A DNA stretch of 13,878 nucleotides, taken from Oscillospiraceae bacterium (GTDB taxonomy: Bacteria; Bacillota; Clostridia; Oscillospirales; Ruminococcaceae). The translations under genes were made by a program, and so were the position numbers. The notes below the pieces were generated by a model. It made no database searches. It saw only the letters and a list, made by a program, of their open reading frames with translations, and was not told the origin of the DNA. Location of the stretch: assembly GCA_016303235.1 (NCBI GenBank), contig JAEDMB010000042.1, positions 1 to 13,878 of the forward strand. The letters run 5' to 3'. Shown here piece after piece: positions 1 through 5,645 of this stretch (positions within the stretch are counted from its first letter, which is position 1; every line of letters starts with the position of its first letter).

Positions 1-790
1 CTATCTGTCCTTCAAACTGATACATTGCACCGAATACATCAGGCTTTCCCAGCAAAACGCAGGCATCGTTTACAAGGTATCTTGTCTTGTAATTGTCCGA
101 GGCATCGGCAACTACATCATACTGGCTTATAATATCAACAGCGTTGTCTGCTGTCAGAGGATAGTTGTATGTTTCAACCTTTACAAGCGGATTTATTTGC
201 TTTATACTGTCCTTTGCCGATGCGACTTTTGGTCTGCCGATATCTCTTGTGCCGTGGATAACCTGTCTCTGAAGATTTGATTCCTCGACTTCATCAAAAT
301 CAATAAGTCCGATAGTTCCGACTCCTGCCGAGGCGAGATACTGTGCAAGCGGAGAGCCTAACCCTCCTACGCCTACTATTAAAACTTTAGAGGCTTTCAG
401 TCTTTTCTGTCCCTTTATTCCTACTTCCTTAAGCAGAAGATGACGGGAATATCTCTGTATTTCATCATTTGTAAGCTTTTCGCCTTTTCTGTCCCCGAGA
501 ATACTTTCTGTCGGCGAACCTCCTGCAATAGCAGGAATCAGCATAATTTCGTCATTATCCTTTACAGTTGTATCATATCCCTGTAAATTTTTTATATTAT
601 CTGAGTTTACAAAAATATTCACAAATGAACGCAGTTGCCCTGATTCATCAAAAAGAGCTTTTTTTGTTTCAGGATATTCGTCTGAAAGTGCGGAAATAAT
701 TTCCCTTACAGTTTCCCCCTCAAGTCTGATTTCTGATTGCTGATTAGTAAATAGTCTTAAAGTTGTCGGAATTAAAACTGTTACTGACAT
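1..790 (-). CDS. CysO-like sulfur carrier fused to MoeB/ThiF-type E1 enzyme (3' end outside window)
   Basis: The first 263 residues are visible. Residues 1-91 form a MoaD/ThiS-type beta-grasp carrier that closely resembles mycobacterial CysO: it starts MSVTVLIPTTLR, has an RSFVNIFVN strand, and ends LIPAIAGG with the Gly pair at 90-91. A short linker (SPTESILGDRKGEK) leads into an E1 domain: RYSRH at 113-117, nucleotide loop GVGGLGS at 140-146, SNLQRQ at 171-176, NDACV at 241-245. The catalytic Cys and zinc CxxC pairs would lie beyond the window edge. The E1 domain should adenylate a carrier C-terminus so that it can become a thiocarboxylate. The ATG is preceded by AGGAGATG and lies 4 bp after the mec-like stop. 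The oddity is that the carrier's Gly-Gly is internal, so activation in cis would first need cleavage, plausibly by the neighbouring JAMM peptidase (inference). A molybdopterin MoaD-MoeB role is less likely given the cysM and mec neighbours. Confidence 0.9.
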   Translation of the reverse strand, partial: MSVTVLIPTTLRLFTNQQSEIRLEGETVREIISALSDEYPETKKALFDESGQLRSFVNIFVNSDNIKNLQGYDTTVKDNDEIMLIPAIAGGSPTESILGDRKGEKLTNDEIQRYSRHLLLKEVGIKGQKRLKASKVLIVGVGGLGSPLAQYLASAGVGTIGLIDFDEVEESNLQRQVIHGTRDIGRPKVASAKDSIKQINPLVKVETYNYPLTADNAVDIISQYDVVADASDNYKTRYLVNDACVLLGKPDVFGAMYQFEGQI

Positions 791-794
791 TATT

Positions 795-1232
795 TTACAT
801 CTCCTTTTCGGTTGTAATTTTTTCGTTTCTGAATTTTTTATAATCAGAATTTTTATCAAGTTCCCAGCTTTTAATTTCTTCCGCCTTGCCCTTTACTGCC
901 GATATGATAATATAGCTGTAAACCGGAAGTGCGTGTGAACGGTCGTATTCTGACGGAACGGCGTCGCAGTCGGGGTGAGAATGATAAAAGCCGATTATAT
1001 CAAGCTTAGTAAAACGTGCAAAGCGTTCTGCATTCATCATATTTTCGGGAGTTATAACAAATCTGTGATACTTTTCGCTGTCTGCTGAAGAATTTTTACA
1101 CTCAAGTATATGCTTTGCATATTTATTACTGTCTTTTATGCTTCCGAAAATAAATCCGCAACATTCATTGGGATATGTTTTTTCTGCATTCAGCTTTATA
1201 TTTTCAAGAATTTTTTCAGAAATATGTATCAT
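795..1232 (-). CDS. mec: Mec-like JAMM/MPN zinc metallopeptidase
   Basis: The protein has 145 residues, the usual size of a stand-alone bacterial JAB/JAMM peptidase. The full zinc-site signature is present: Glu23 in PNECCGF, then H84-S-H86, seven residues, S94, two residues, D97. In the mycobacterial pathway Mec hydrolyses the CysO-cysteine adduct and releases cysteine plus free carrier. Here it lies between a CysM-like synthase and a CysO-E1 fusion, so the same role is the best inference. It may also cut the fusion after its internal Gly-Gly. The ATG directly abuts the TAG stop of the upstream synthase, behind a GGGGTGAT ribosome site, so the genes are probably translationally coupled. It is clearly related to, but distinct from, the second JAMM peptidase at 6454-6867. 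Confidence 0.9.
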   Translation of the reverse strand: MIHISEKILENIKLNAEKTYPNECCGFIFGSIKDSNKYAKHILECKNSSADSEKYHRFVITPENMMNAERFARFTKLDIIGFYHSHPDCDAVPSEYDRSHALPVYSYIIISAVKGKAEEIKSWELDKNSDYKKFRNEKITTEKEM

Positions 1233-2126
1233 CTAATCACCCCATACTGTACCCGAAAGATACCTGCAACCGCTGTCGCACAATATTGTAACTATAACGG
1301 AATCATCGGGAGCATTTTCTGCTATTTTTAATGCTGATGCGACATTTGCTCCGGAACTTATTCCAACCAGCAAGCCCTCTTTACGGGCAAGCAGACGGGC
1401 TGTTTCGTAAGCTGTTTCAGTAGAAATTTCAATATTTCCGTCGGAAATTTTTTCGTCAAAAAATCCGCCTTTCAGAACTGCCGAATAATGTTTTACTCCC
1501 TCGATTCCGTGAAACGGCAAATCCGGAGTCATAACAAAGCATTTTATATTCGGATTTATTTCCTTGAATTTTTTTGTACAGCCCATAAATGTTCCCGATG
1601 TTCCCGTGCCTGCAACGAAATGAGTAATTTTTCCGTGAGTCTGTCTGATAATTTCCTCTGCTGTACCATAATAATGAGCTTTCCAGTTCTGTTCATTGCT
1701 GTACTGGTCGGGATAGAAATAATTTTCGGGATTTTCAGCAACAATTTGCCGGCATTTATAATATGCACCGTCTATTCCCTCAAGGGAATCTGTTTCTATA
1801 ATTTCAGCACCGTATGCTTTCATAATTTTTTTGCGTTCGGGCGTTACATTATCCGGAATTACAAGCTTGACACGGTAACCTAAAACTGCACCTGTCATTG
1901 AATATGCGATGCCGGTATTTCCGCTTGTTGCATCAATTATTATTTTATCCTTTGTCAGAAGCCCCCGCCTTATGCCGTCGGAAATCATTGCAAAAGAAGC
2001 TCTGTCCTTTACAGAACCGCTGATATTCATAAATTCGCCCTTTGCATAAATATGTATATTTTTATTCCGGCAAATATTTTTAAGTTCAAACAACGGCGTA
2101 TTGCCTATAAAGCTTGTAACATTCAA
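1233..2126 (-). CDS. cysM: CysM-like PLP-dependent cysteine synthase
   Basis: This is a fold-type II PLP enzyme of 297 residues from the chosen start. From that start it shows IGNTPLF near the N-terminus, the PLP-lysine motif SGSVKDR (Lys40), the substrate loop TSGNTG at about 67-72, and a phosphate-binding GTGTSGT stretch. These are hallmarks of the cysteine synthase family, and the length is normal. In actinobacteria CysM uses O-phosphoserine and thiocarboxylated CysO as sulfur donor. The downstream mec-like gene and CysO-E1 fusion suggest this enzyme does likewise, but the amino-acid substrate cannot be read with confidence here. The start was taken as TTG at 2126, because a perfect GGAGGTGA ribosome site lies 5 nt upstream. 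The in-frame GTG at 2135 is itself part of that site. It is first in a leftward three-gene operon. Confidence 0.9.
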   Translation of the reverse strand: MNVTSFIGNTPLFELKNICRNKNIHIYAKGEFMNISGSVKDRASFAMISDGIRRGLLTKDKIIIDATSGNTGIAYSMTGAVLGYRVKLVIPDNVTPERKKIMKAYGAEIIETDSLEGIDGAYYKCRQIVAENPENYFYPDQYSNEQNWKAHYYGTAEEIIRQTHGKITHFVAGTGTSGTFMGCTKKFKEINPNIKCFVMTPDLPFHGIEGVKHYSAVLKGGFFDEKISDGNIEISTETAYETARLLARKEGLLVGISSGANVASALKIAENAPDDSVIVTILCDSGCRYLSGTVWGD

Positions 2127-2131
2127 GTTTG

Positions 2132-2139
2132 TCACCTCC
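2132..2139 (-). promoter_or_regulatory. Ribosome binding site that fixes the cysM start at TTG
   Basis: On the minus strand this reads GGAGGTGA, fully complementary to the 3' end of 16S rRNA. The GTG at 2135-2133 lies inside it and cannot be the initiator of the same site. The TTG at 2126-2124 sits 5 nt beyond it (8 nt beyond the GGAGG core) and gives a protein starting MNVTSFIGNTPLF, in register with typical cysteine synthases. Confidence 0.75.
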
Positions 2140-2193
2140 CTGATATATTCATATTATTTCTGTATGAAATGTAGGATTTACCTTGTGATTATT

Positions 2194-2222
2194 ATTATAT
2201 CCTCAAGTGTGTATAAAGTCAA
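2194..2222 (-). promoter_or_regulatory. Sigma-A-type promoter of the leftward cysteine operon
   Basis: Read on the minus strand, the -35 is TTGACT (2222-2217) and the -10 is TATAAT (2199-2194), separated by exactly 17 bp. Transcription should start near 2187, giving a leader of about 60 nt that is too short for a known riboswitch. A LacI-type palindrome (2232-2247) lies 9 bp upstream of the -35. Confidence 0.75.
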
Positions 2223-2231
2223 TACAAAAAT

Positions 2232-2247
2232 GTGAAAACGTTTTCTC
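2232..2247. promoter_or_regulatory. LacI-family-like operator, site 1
   Basis: The sequence GTGAAAACGTTTTCTC contains a perfect 12-bp palindrome GAAAACGTTTTC with the central CG typical of LacI/CcpA-type operators. It lies 9 bp upstream of the -35 of the cysM promoter, a place more often used by activators or by looping repressors than by simple blocking. The cognate regulator is not in the window. Confidence 0.55.
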
Positions 2248-2334
2248 AGAATCATAGTTTTATATATTTTTTTGAACTATACAAAGCTGTTTTCAGGCTC
2301 TGAAAGCATATTTTTACCCGAAAAATCCAAATCT

Positions 2335-2350
2335 GTGAAAACGTCGTCAC
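2335..2350. promoter_or_regulatory. LacI-family-like operator, site 2
   Basis: The sequence GTGAAAACGTCGTCAC matches itself in 6 of 8 symmetric positions. Its left half, GTGAAAAC, is identical to that of site 1. Its centre lies 103 bp from the centre of site 1, midway between the two divergent promoters. Confidence 0.45.
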
Positions 2351-2432
2351 GAAAAAAATACGAAAATTTCAGCGGATTTAAAATTATTATGAACTATTTT
2401 TCCGAAAAATCATATCATATTTATTATTTTTT

Positions 2433-2448
2433 GTGATAACGTTTTCAA
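2433..2448. promoter_or_regulatory. LacI-family-like operator, site 3
   Basis: The sequence GTGATAACGTTTTCAA matches itself in 6 of 8 symmetric positions and shares AACGTTTTC with site 1. Its centre is 98 bp from site 2. About 10 bp downstream begins a weak rightward promoter candidate (TTCTGA at 2458-2463, 17 bp, TATAAT at 2481-2486). That repeats the site-to-promoter distance seen at site 1. Confidence 0.45.
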
Positions 2449-2526
2449 AAATGCTTTTTCTGACGTGACAATATAACAGATATAATATAGTATAGCGTCC
2501 GGAAAGATATTTAAAAATGCGGTTTT

Positions 2527-2680
2527 TGTGCAATGTGTATGCTGTCAGAGCAGTTTTAATGCATATTTATGGGAATATATCCAAAAAGTGTCTGAACACC
2601 TTGACAAAACTGTTTTTGAGGTGTATTATAATATCATACAAACCACATCGAAATAGTATGAATTAAAACTGCATTGCACA
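2527..2680. repeat. Nested inverted repeat enclosing the metY promoter
   Basis: The outer arms are TGTGCAATG (2527-2535) with CATTGCACA (2672-2680), a perfect 9 bp, and 2550-2565 with 2657-2672, which pair over 15 of 16 positions (TATGAATTAAAACTGC on the right arm). The left arm carries a 14-nt insert that the right arm lacks. Inside is a further dyad, ACACCT...CAAAA / TTTTG-AGGTGT (2596-2624), which covers the -35 of the metY promoter. It could be operator DNA, an RNA leader structure if transcription begins upstream, or the remnant of a small mobile element. Confidence 0.55.
2601..2629 (+). promoter_or_regulatory. Promoter of the metY-hcy operon
   Basis: A consensus -35 TTGACA (2601-2606) is followed after 17 bp by TATTAT (2624-2629). 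An overlapping TATAAT at 2627-2632 would need a 20-bp spacer. Transcription should start near 2637, giving a leader of about 120 nt. The -35 lies inside an imperfect dyad (2596-2624), a natural place for repressor binding. Confidence 0.65.
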
Positions 2681-2755
2681 GTTCATGAAAAAATATTATT
2701 TCCAGAATAATTTAATCATGCATTTTATAAAACAGATATGAAAGTTGGTGATAAT

Positions 2756-3994
2756 ATGCAGTTTAATACCGCATTACTGCATCAGAATTTCAGCGGTGAT
2801 GCATATACCGGTTCCACATTAATGCCTGTTTATCAGGTCAGTGCATTTTCACATGAATCAGCTGAACAGCTTGAAAAAGTATTCAATCAGAAGGCATCAG
2901 GTTTCGCCTATACAAGAATAAGCAATCCTACTGTTGATTCCTTTGAAAAAAGAATGACAGCTATTGAAAAGGGAATAGGTGCAGTTGCATGTTCTTCCGG
3001 AATGTCAGCCGTTGCAATGTCTCTGCTGAATATTCTTGAATCGGGAGATGAAATAATTGCAGGTTCGGGACTTTTCGGAGGTACTATTGATTTGTTTGAA
3101 GATTTCAGAGCCTTTGGAATTACTACCCATTTTGTAAATAGTGTAACGGCTGAAACAGTTGAACCTCTTATAAATAAAAAGACAAAAGTTGTTTTTGCGG
3201 AACTGATTGGCAATCCGAAGCTTGATGTCGTGGACTTGAATGAAGTTTCTCAGCTTGTTCACAGTTACGGCATACCGCTTATTATTGACAGCACAACAGC
3301 AACGCCTTATTTGATAAATCCCTTTGATTACGGTGCAGATGTTGTAGTACATTCTTCTTCAAAGTATATAAACGGCGGAGGAAATTCAATAAGCGGTGTT
3401 ATTGTCGACAGCGGAAAATTTCAGTGGAAAACAGAACGTTACAGAAGTTTTGAACCATATCAGAAATACGGAAAATTTGCGTATCTTGCTAAACTCAGAA
3501 ACGGTATCTGGCGTAATTTCGGCTGTTGTCTTTCTCCGGTGAATGCCTTTATGAATTCAGTCGGAATTGAAACTTTAGGTCTGCGTATGGAAAGGCTTTG
3601 CGGAAATGCTTTAAAGCTTGCAGAATTTTTTGAAAGTACAGACGGTGTTTCCGTAAACTATCCGGCATTAAAAACAAGTCCCTATTATGAACTTGTGCAG
3701 AAACAGTTCGGAGGAAAGGGCGGAGCTATCCTTACACTTCGTGCCGGCAGTAAGGAAAAGGCTTTCAGGCTCATAAACAGTCTGAAATATGCTACAATTG
3801 CGACAAATATCGGCGATGTCAGAACTCTTGTGATTCACCCGTCAAGTACAATTTATACGCACAGCTCCGAAGAACAGAAACGAAATGCCGGTGTATATGA
3901 TGATACTATCCGTATCAGTGTAGGCATTGAAGATATTTCAGATTTAATAGAAGATTTTTCACAGGCAACAGAAAAAATAAAGGAGGTAAAATGA
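2756..3994 (+). CDS. metY: O-acetylhomoserine sulfhydrylase-type PLP enzyme (MetY)
   Basis: The protein has 412 residues from the chosen ATG and belongs to the Cys/Met metabolism PLP family. Visible are TGSTLMPVYQVSAF near the N-terminus, the phosphate-binding YTRISNPT (Tyr52, Arg54), and the PLP lysine in HSSSKYINGGG (Lys203). The length suits MetY, which replaces the acyl group of O-acylhomoserine with sulfide to give homocysteine. In Wolinella succinogenes MetY takes sulfur from the HcyS thiocarboxylate, and downstream genes here encode that carrier and its partners, so the same use is likely. The ATG at 2756 was preferred over the in-frame ATG at 2738 because GGTGAT precedes it; nothing resembling a ribosome site precedes the earlier one. 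Cystathionine gamma-synthase is a less likely alternative. It is the first gene of a seven-gene operon. Confidence 0.88.
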   Translation: MQFNTALLHQNFSGDAYTGSTLMPVYQVSAFSHESAEQLEKVFNQKASGFAYTRISNPTVDSFEKRMTAIEKGIGAVACSSGMSAVAMSLLNILESGDEIIAGSGLFGGTIDLFEDFRAFGITTHFVNSVTAETVEPLINKKTKVVFAELIGNPKLDVVDLNEVSQLVHSYGIPLIIDSTTATPYLINPFDYGADVVVHSSSKYINGGGNSISGVIVDSGKFQWKTERYRSFEPYQKYGKFAYLAKLRNGIWRNFGCCLSPVNAFMNSVGIETLGLRMERLCGNALKLAEFFESTDGVSVNYPALKTSPYYELVQKQFGGKGGAILTLRAGSKEKAFRLINSLKYATIATNIGDVRTLVIHPSSTIYTHSSEEQKRNAGVYDDTIRISVGIEDISDLIEDFSQATEKIKEVK

Positions 3995-3995
3995 T

Positions 3996-4856
3996 ATGGC
4001 AGTAGATTACGCTACACTGAAAAAGGGCGGTTTTATGCGACAGAAACAGAAAAACTGCTTTTCACTGAGACTTCGTGTTGTGGGAGGCAATCTCACAGCA
4101 GTACAGCTTTCAAAAATTGCGGAAGTTGCGGAAAAATTCGGTGACGGTCATGTGCATCTGACTTCACGTCAGAGCGTTGAAATTCCTTTTATAAAGCTTG
4201 AACAGATTGATGATGTGAAAAAGGCTCTTAAAGAGGGTGGCGTTGAACCGGGGGTATGCGGTCCGAGAGTCCGCACCGTAACAGCATGTCAGGGAAAGGC
4301 AATCTGTCCCAGTGGCTGTATTGATACATACGCTTTAGCCAAGGAACTGGACGAACGCTATTTTGCAAGAGAACTTCCTCACAAATTCAAATTCGGAATT
4401 ACCGGCTGTCAGAATAACTGTCTTAAAGCAGAGGAAAACGACCTCGGAATAAAGGGTGGTATTCAGGTAAGCTGGAAGGAAAATGAATGTATTAAATGCG
4501 GTGTATGTGAAAAGGCTTGCAGACAGGGGGCAATTTCAATTTCGGACGGAATTGTTTCCGTTGATAAAGATAAATGCAATTACTGCGGAAGATGTGTAAA
4601 ATCCTGTCCGGCAGAATCATGGGATACTGTATACGGATATATCGTATCTTTCGGCGGTCTTTTCGGAAATTCCATTCAAAAGGGTGAAACAGTGATACCA
4701 TTCATTTCAGACAAGGAAAAGCTCCTCAGAGTCTGTGATACTGCTGTTAAGTTTTTTGAAAATAATGCAAAAGCCGGAGAACGTTTCAGATTTACCATAG
4801 ACCGCATAGGAAAAGAAAAATTTATAAAAGAAATAACGGAGGCTTACAATGAGTGA
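3996..4856 (+). CDS. Siroheme/[4Fe-4S] sulfite reductase with ferredoxin domain
   Basis: The protein has 286 residues. The N-terminal half is a nitrite/sulfite reductase core with the siroheme-contacting HLTSRQSVEIP at about 54-64. The siroheme-coupled [4Fe-4S] cysteines are arranged C98-x5-C104 and C138-x3-C142. An inserted ferredoxin domain supplies two more clusters: C165/C168/C171/C175 and C194/C197/C200/C204. This is the compact anaerobic type, resembling AsrC and small dissimilatory-like reductases, and is expected to reduce sulfite to sulfide in the cytoplasm with ferredoxin-type electrons. Its place between metY and the sulfur-relay genes suggests it feeds sulfide to the carrier HcyS. 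A strong AGGAGG at 3981-3986 sits 9 nt before the ATG. Nitrite as substrate cannot be excluded from sequence alone. Confidence 0.88.
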   Translation: MAVDYATLKKGGFMRQKQKNCFSLRLRVVGGNLTAVQLSKIAEVAEKFGDGHVHLTSRQSVEIPFIKLEQIDDVKKALKEGGVEPGVCGPRVRTVTACQGKAICPSGCIDTYALAKELDERYFARELPHKFKFGITGCQNNCLKAEENDLGIKGGIQVSWKENECIKCGVCEKACRQGAISISDGIVSVDKDKCNYCGRCVKSCPAESWDTVYGYIVSFGGLFGNSIQKGETVIPFISDKEKLLRVCDTAVKFFENNAKAGERFRFTIDRIGKEKFIKEITEAYNE

Positions 4857-5094
4857 TTTTAAAATTGATGACAATGTAGATATTACAGATGTGGTCTGCC
4901 CTGTAACTTTTGTCAAGGCAAAAGTTGCTCTCGAGGAACTTGATGACGGTCAGATTTTATCAATACGCCTTAATGACGGTGAACCGGTACAGAATGTACC
5001 ACGCAGTATTAAAGAAGAAGGCCATCAGATTTTAAAGCTGATTGATAATAATGACGGAACATATCAGCTGATTGTAAAAAAGGTCGGTGATTAA
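4849..5094 (+). CDS. TusA/SirA-family sulfur-relay protein
   Basis: The protein has 81 residues, the usual size of TusA/SirA proteins. It carries the family's N-terminal Cys-Pro motif as VVCPVTFVKAKVALEEL (Cys17-Pro18), where the cysteine can carry a persulfide, and the GEPVQNVPRSIKEEGH region typical of the fold. The second proline of the common CPxP is replaced by Thr (CPVT). Its start overlaps the end of the sulfite reductase gene by 8 bp, and its stop abuts the next ATG, so it is tightly coupled in the operon. A reasonable inference is that it takes reduced sulfur from the reductase and passes it towards the HcyS/HcyF pair. The direct acceptor is not shown by sequence. Confidence 0.85.
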   Translation: MSDFKIDDNVDITDVVCPVTFVKAKVALEELDDGQILSIRLNDGEPVQNVPRSIKEEGHQILKLIDNNDGTYQLIVKKVGD

Positions 5095-5412
5095 ATGGCA
5101 GTCCGTGTAAACAGTGAAAATTTTTCGGAAGAAGTTCTGAAAGCAGACGGAATTGTACTTGTTGATTTTTATTCTGACAGTTGTATTCCCTGCAAGAAAA
5201 TATCTCCGGTTCTTTCAGAGACTGAAAAAGATTATCCGGAGAAATTAAAGCTTGTAAAGGTTAATGTCAGTTTTGACAGTGAAATTGCCTTGCAGTATGA
5301 TGTGCAGGCTACTCCGACTCTGATTTTTTTCAAAGACGGCAAAGAGCAGTCACGTCTCAGAGGTTCTGTCGGAAAATCCGAAATTACTGATATAATTAAT
5401 TCACTTTTATAA
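5095..5412 (+). CDS. Thioredoxin-fold protein with an SCIPC active site
   Basis: The protein has 105 residues, the standard single-domain thioredoxin length. It shows the VDFYSDSC start of the active-site helix, redox cysteines Cys30 and Cys33 (C-I-P-C rather than C-G-P-C), and the cis-proline loop QATPTLIFF (Pro74). The tryptophan usual before the first cysteine is serine. Such changes alter redox potential and partner choice, so this may be a dedicated reductant for the sulfur relay: for example releasing sulfide from persulfidated TusA, or resolving an E1-carrier acyl disulfide. It begins directly after the stop of the TusA-like gene. Confidence 0.88.
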   Translation: MAVRVNSENFSEEVLKADGIVLVDFYSDSCIPCKKISPVLSETEKDYPEKLKLVKVNVSFDSEIALQYDVQATPTLIFFKDGKEQSRLRGSVGKSEITDIINSLL

Positions 5413-5438
5413 TATTATTAAAAAGGAGAAATAAATTT

Positions 5439-5645
5439 ATGAATATTACAGTTGCAGGCGTAAAAAAAGAAGTTTCAGACGGTCTTACCGTTGAACAGCT
5501 TATTGTCAATGAAAATGTAGAAACACCTCAGTATGTAACAGTAACTATCAATGATGAATTTGTAGAAAGCGGTTCATTTAAAAGCACTGTTCTTAAAGAC
5601 GGTGACACAGTAGAATTTCTTTACTTTATGGGAGGCGGTCAGTAA
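5439..5645 (+). CDS. hcyS: ThiS/MoaD-like sulfur carrier (HcyS-like) with GGGQ tail
   Basis: The protein is a 68-residue beta-grasp carrier of ThiS size. It ends FLYFMGGGQ, so the Gly run (65-67) is followed by one extra glutamine. Mature carriers of this kind end in Gly-Gly, whose carboxylate is adenylated and then converted to a thiocarboxylate. The extra residue therefore implies proteolytic maturation, fitting the JAMM peptidase two genes downstream. I recall that the Wolinella homocysteine system also uses a C-terminally extended carrier trimmed by HcyD. A clear AAGGAGA site precedes the ATG, after a 26-bp gap. The stop overlaps the ATG of the E1 gene by one base. A thiamine ThiS role is possible but unlikely, since no thiG or thiH is nearby. 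Confidence 0.85.
   Translation: MNITVAGVKKEVSDGLTVEQLIVNENVETPQYVTVTINDEFVESGSFKSTVLKDGDTVEFLYFMGGGQ

Larger units (their letters stand above)
2136..2737. other. Divergent regulatory region between the two sulfur operons
   Basis: This AT-rich stretch of about 600 bp holds no convincing gene on either strand. It separates the leftward cysteine operon from the rightward homocysteine operon. Within it are one good promoter for each direction, three palindromes sharing the core AACGT, a small inverted repeat TTTCAG/CTGAAA at 2291-2305, and a nested inverted-repeat structure at 2527-2680. I looked for SAM (S-box), cobalamin and T-box signatures and saw none. The length and repeat content are high for a simple divergent promoter pair, which suggests substantial regulation. 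Confidence 0.7.

Noticed and set aside
1..790. MoaD-MoeB fusion for molybdenum cofactor synthesis
   Set aside because: The carrier half is CysO-like in sequence and the operon partners are cysM-like and mec-like, with no moa or moe genes in the window.
1488..1883. Plus-strand open frame of 131 codons
   Set aside because: It is antisense to the cysM-like gene, has no ribosome site, and its low-complexity Cys/Phe/Ile-rich translation resembles no protein; the opposite strand has clear PLP-enzyme motifs.
2637..2755. Possible S-box (SAM) riboswitch before metY
   Set aside because: The leader from the mapped promoter is only about 120 nt and none of the conserved S-box segments is present.
3005..3352. 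Minus-strand open frame of 115 codons
   Set aside because: It is a shadow of metY, lies entirely inside it, and its product shows no recognisable domain.
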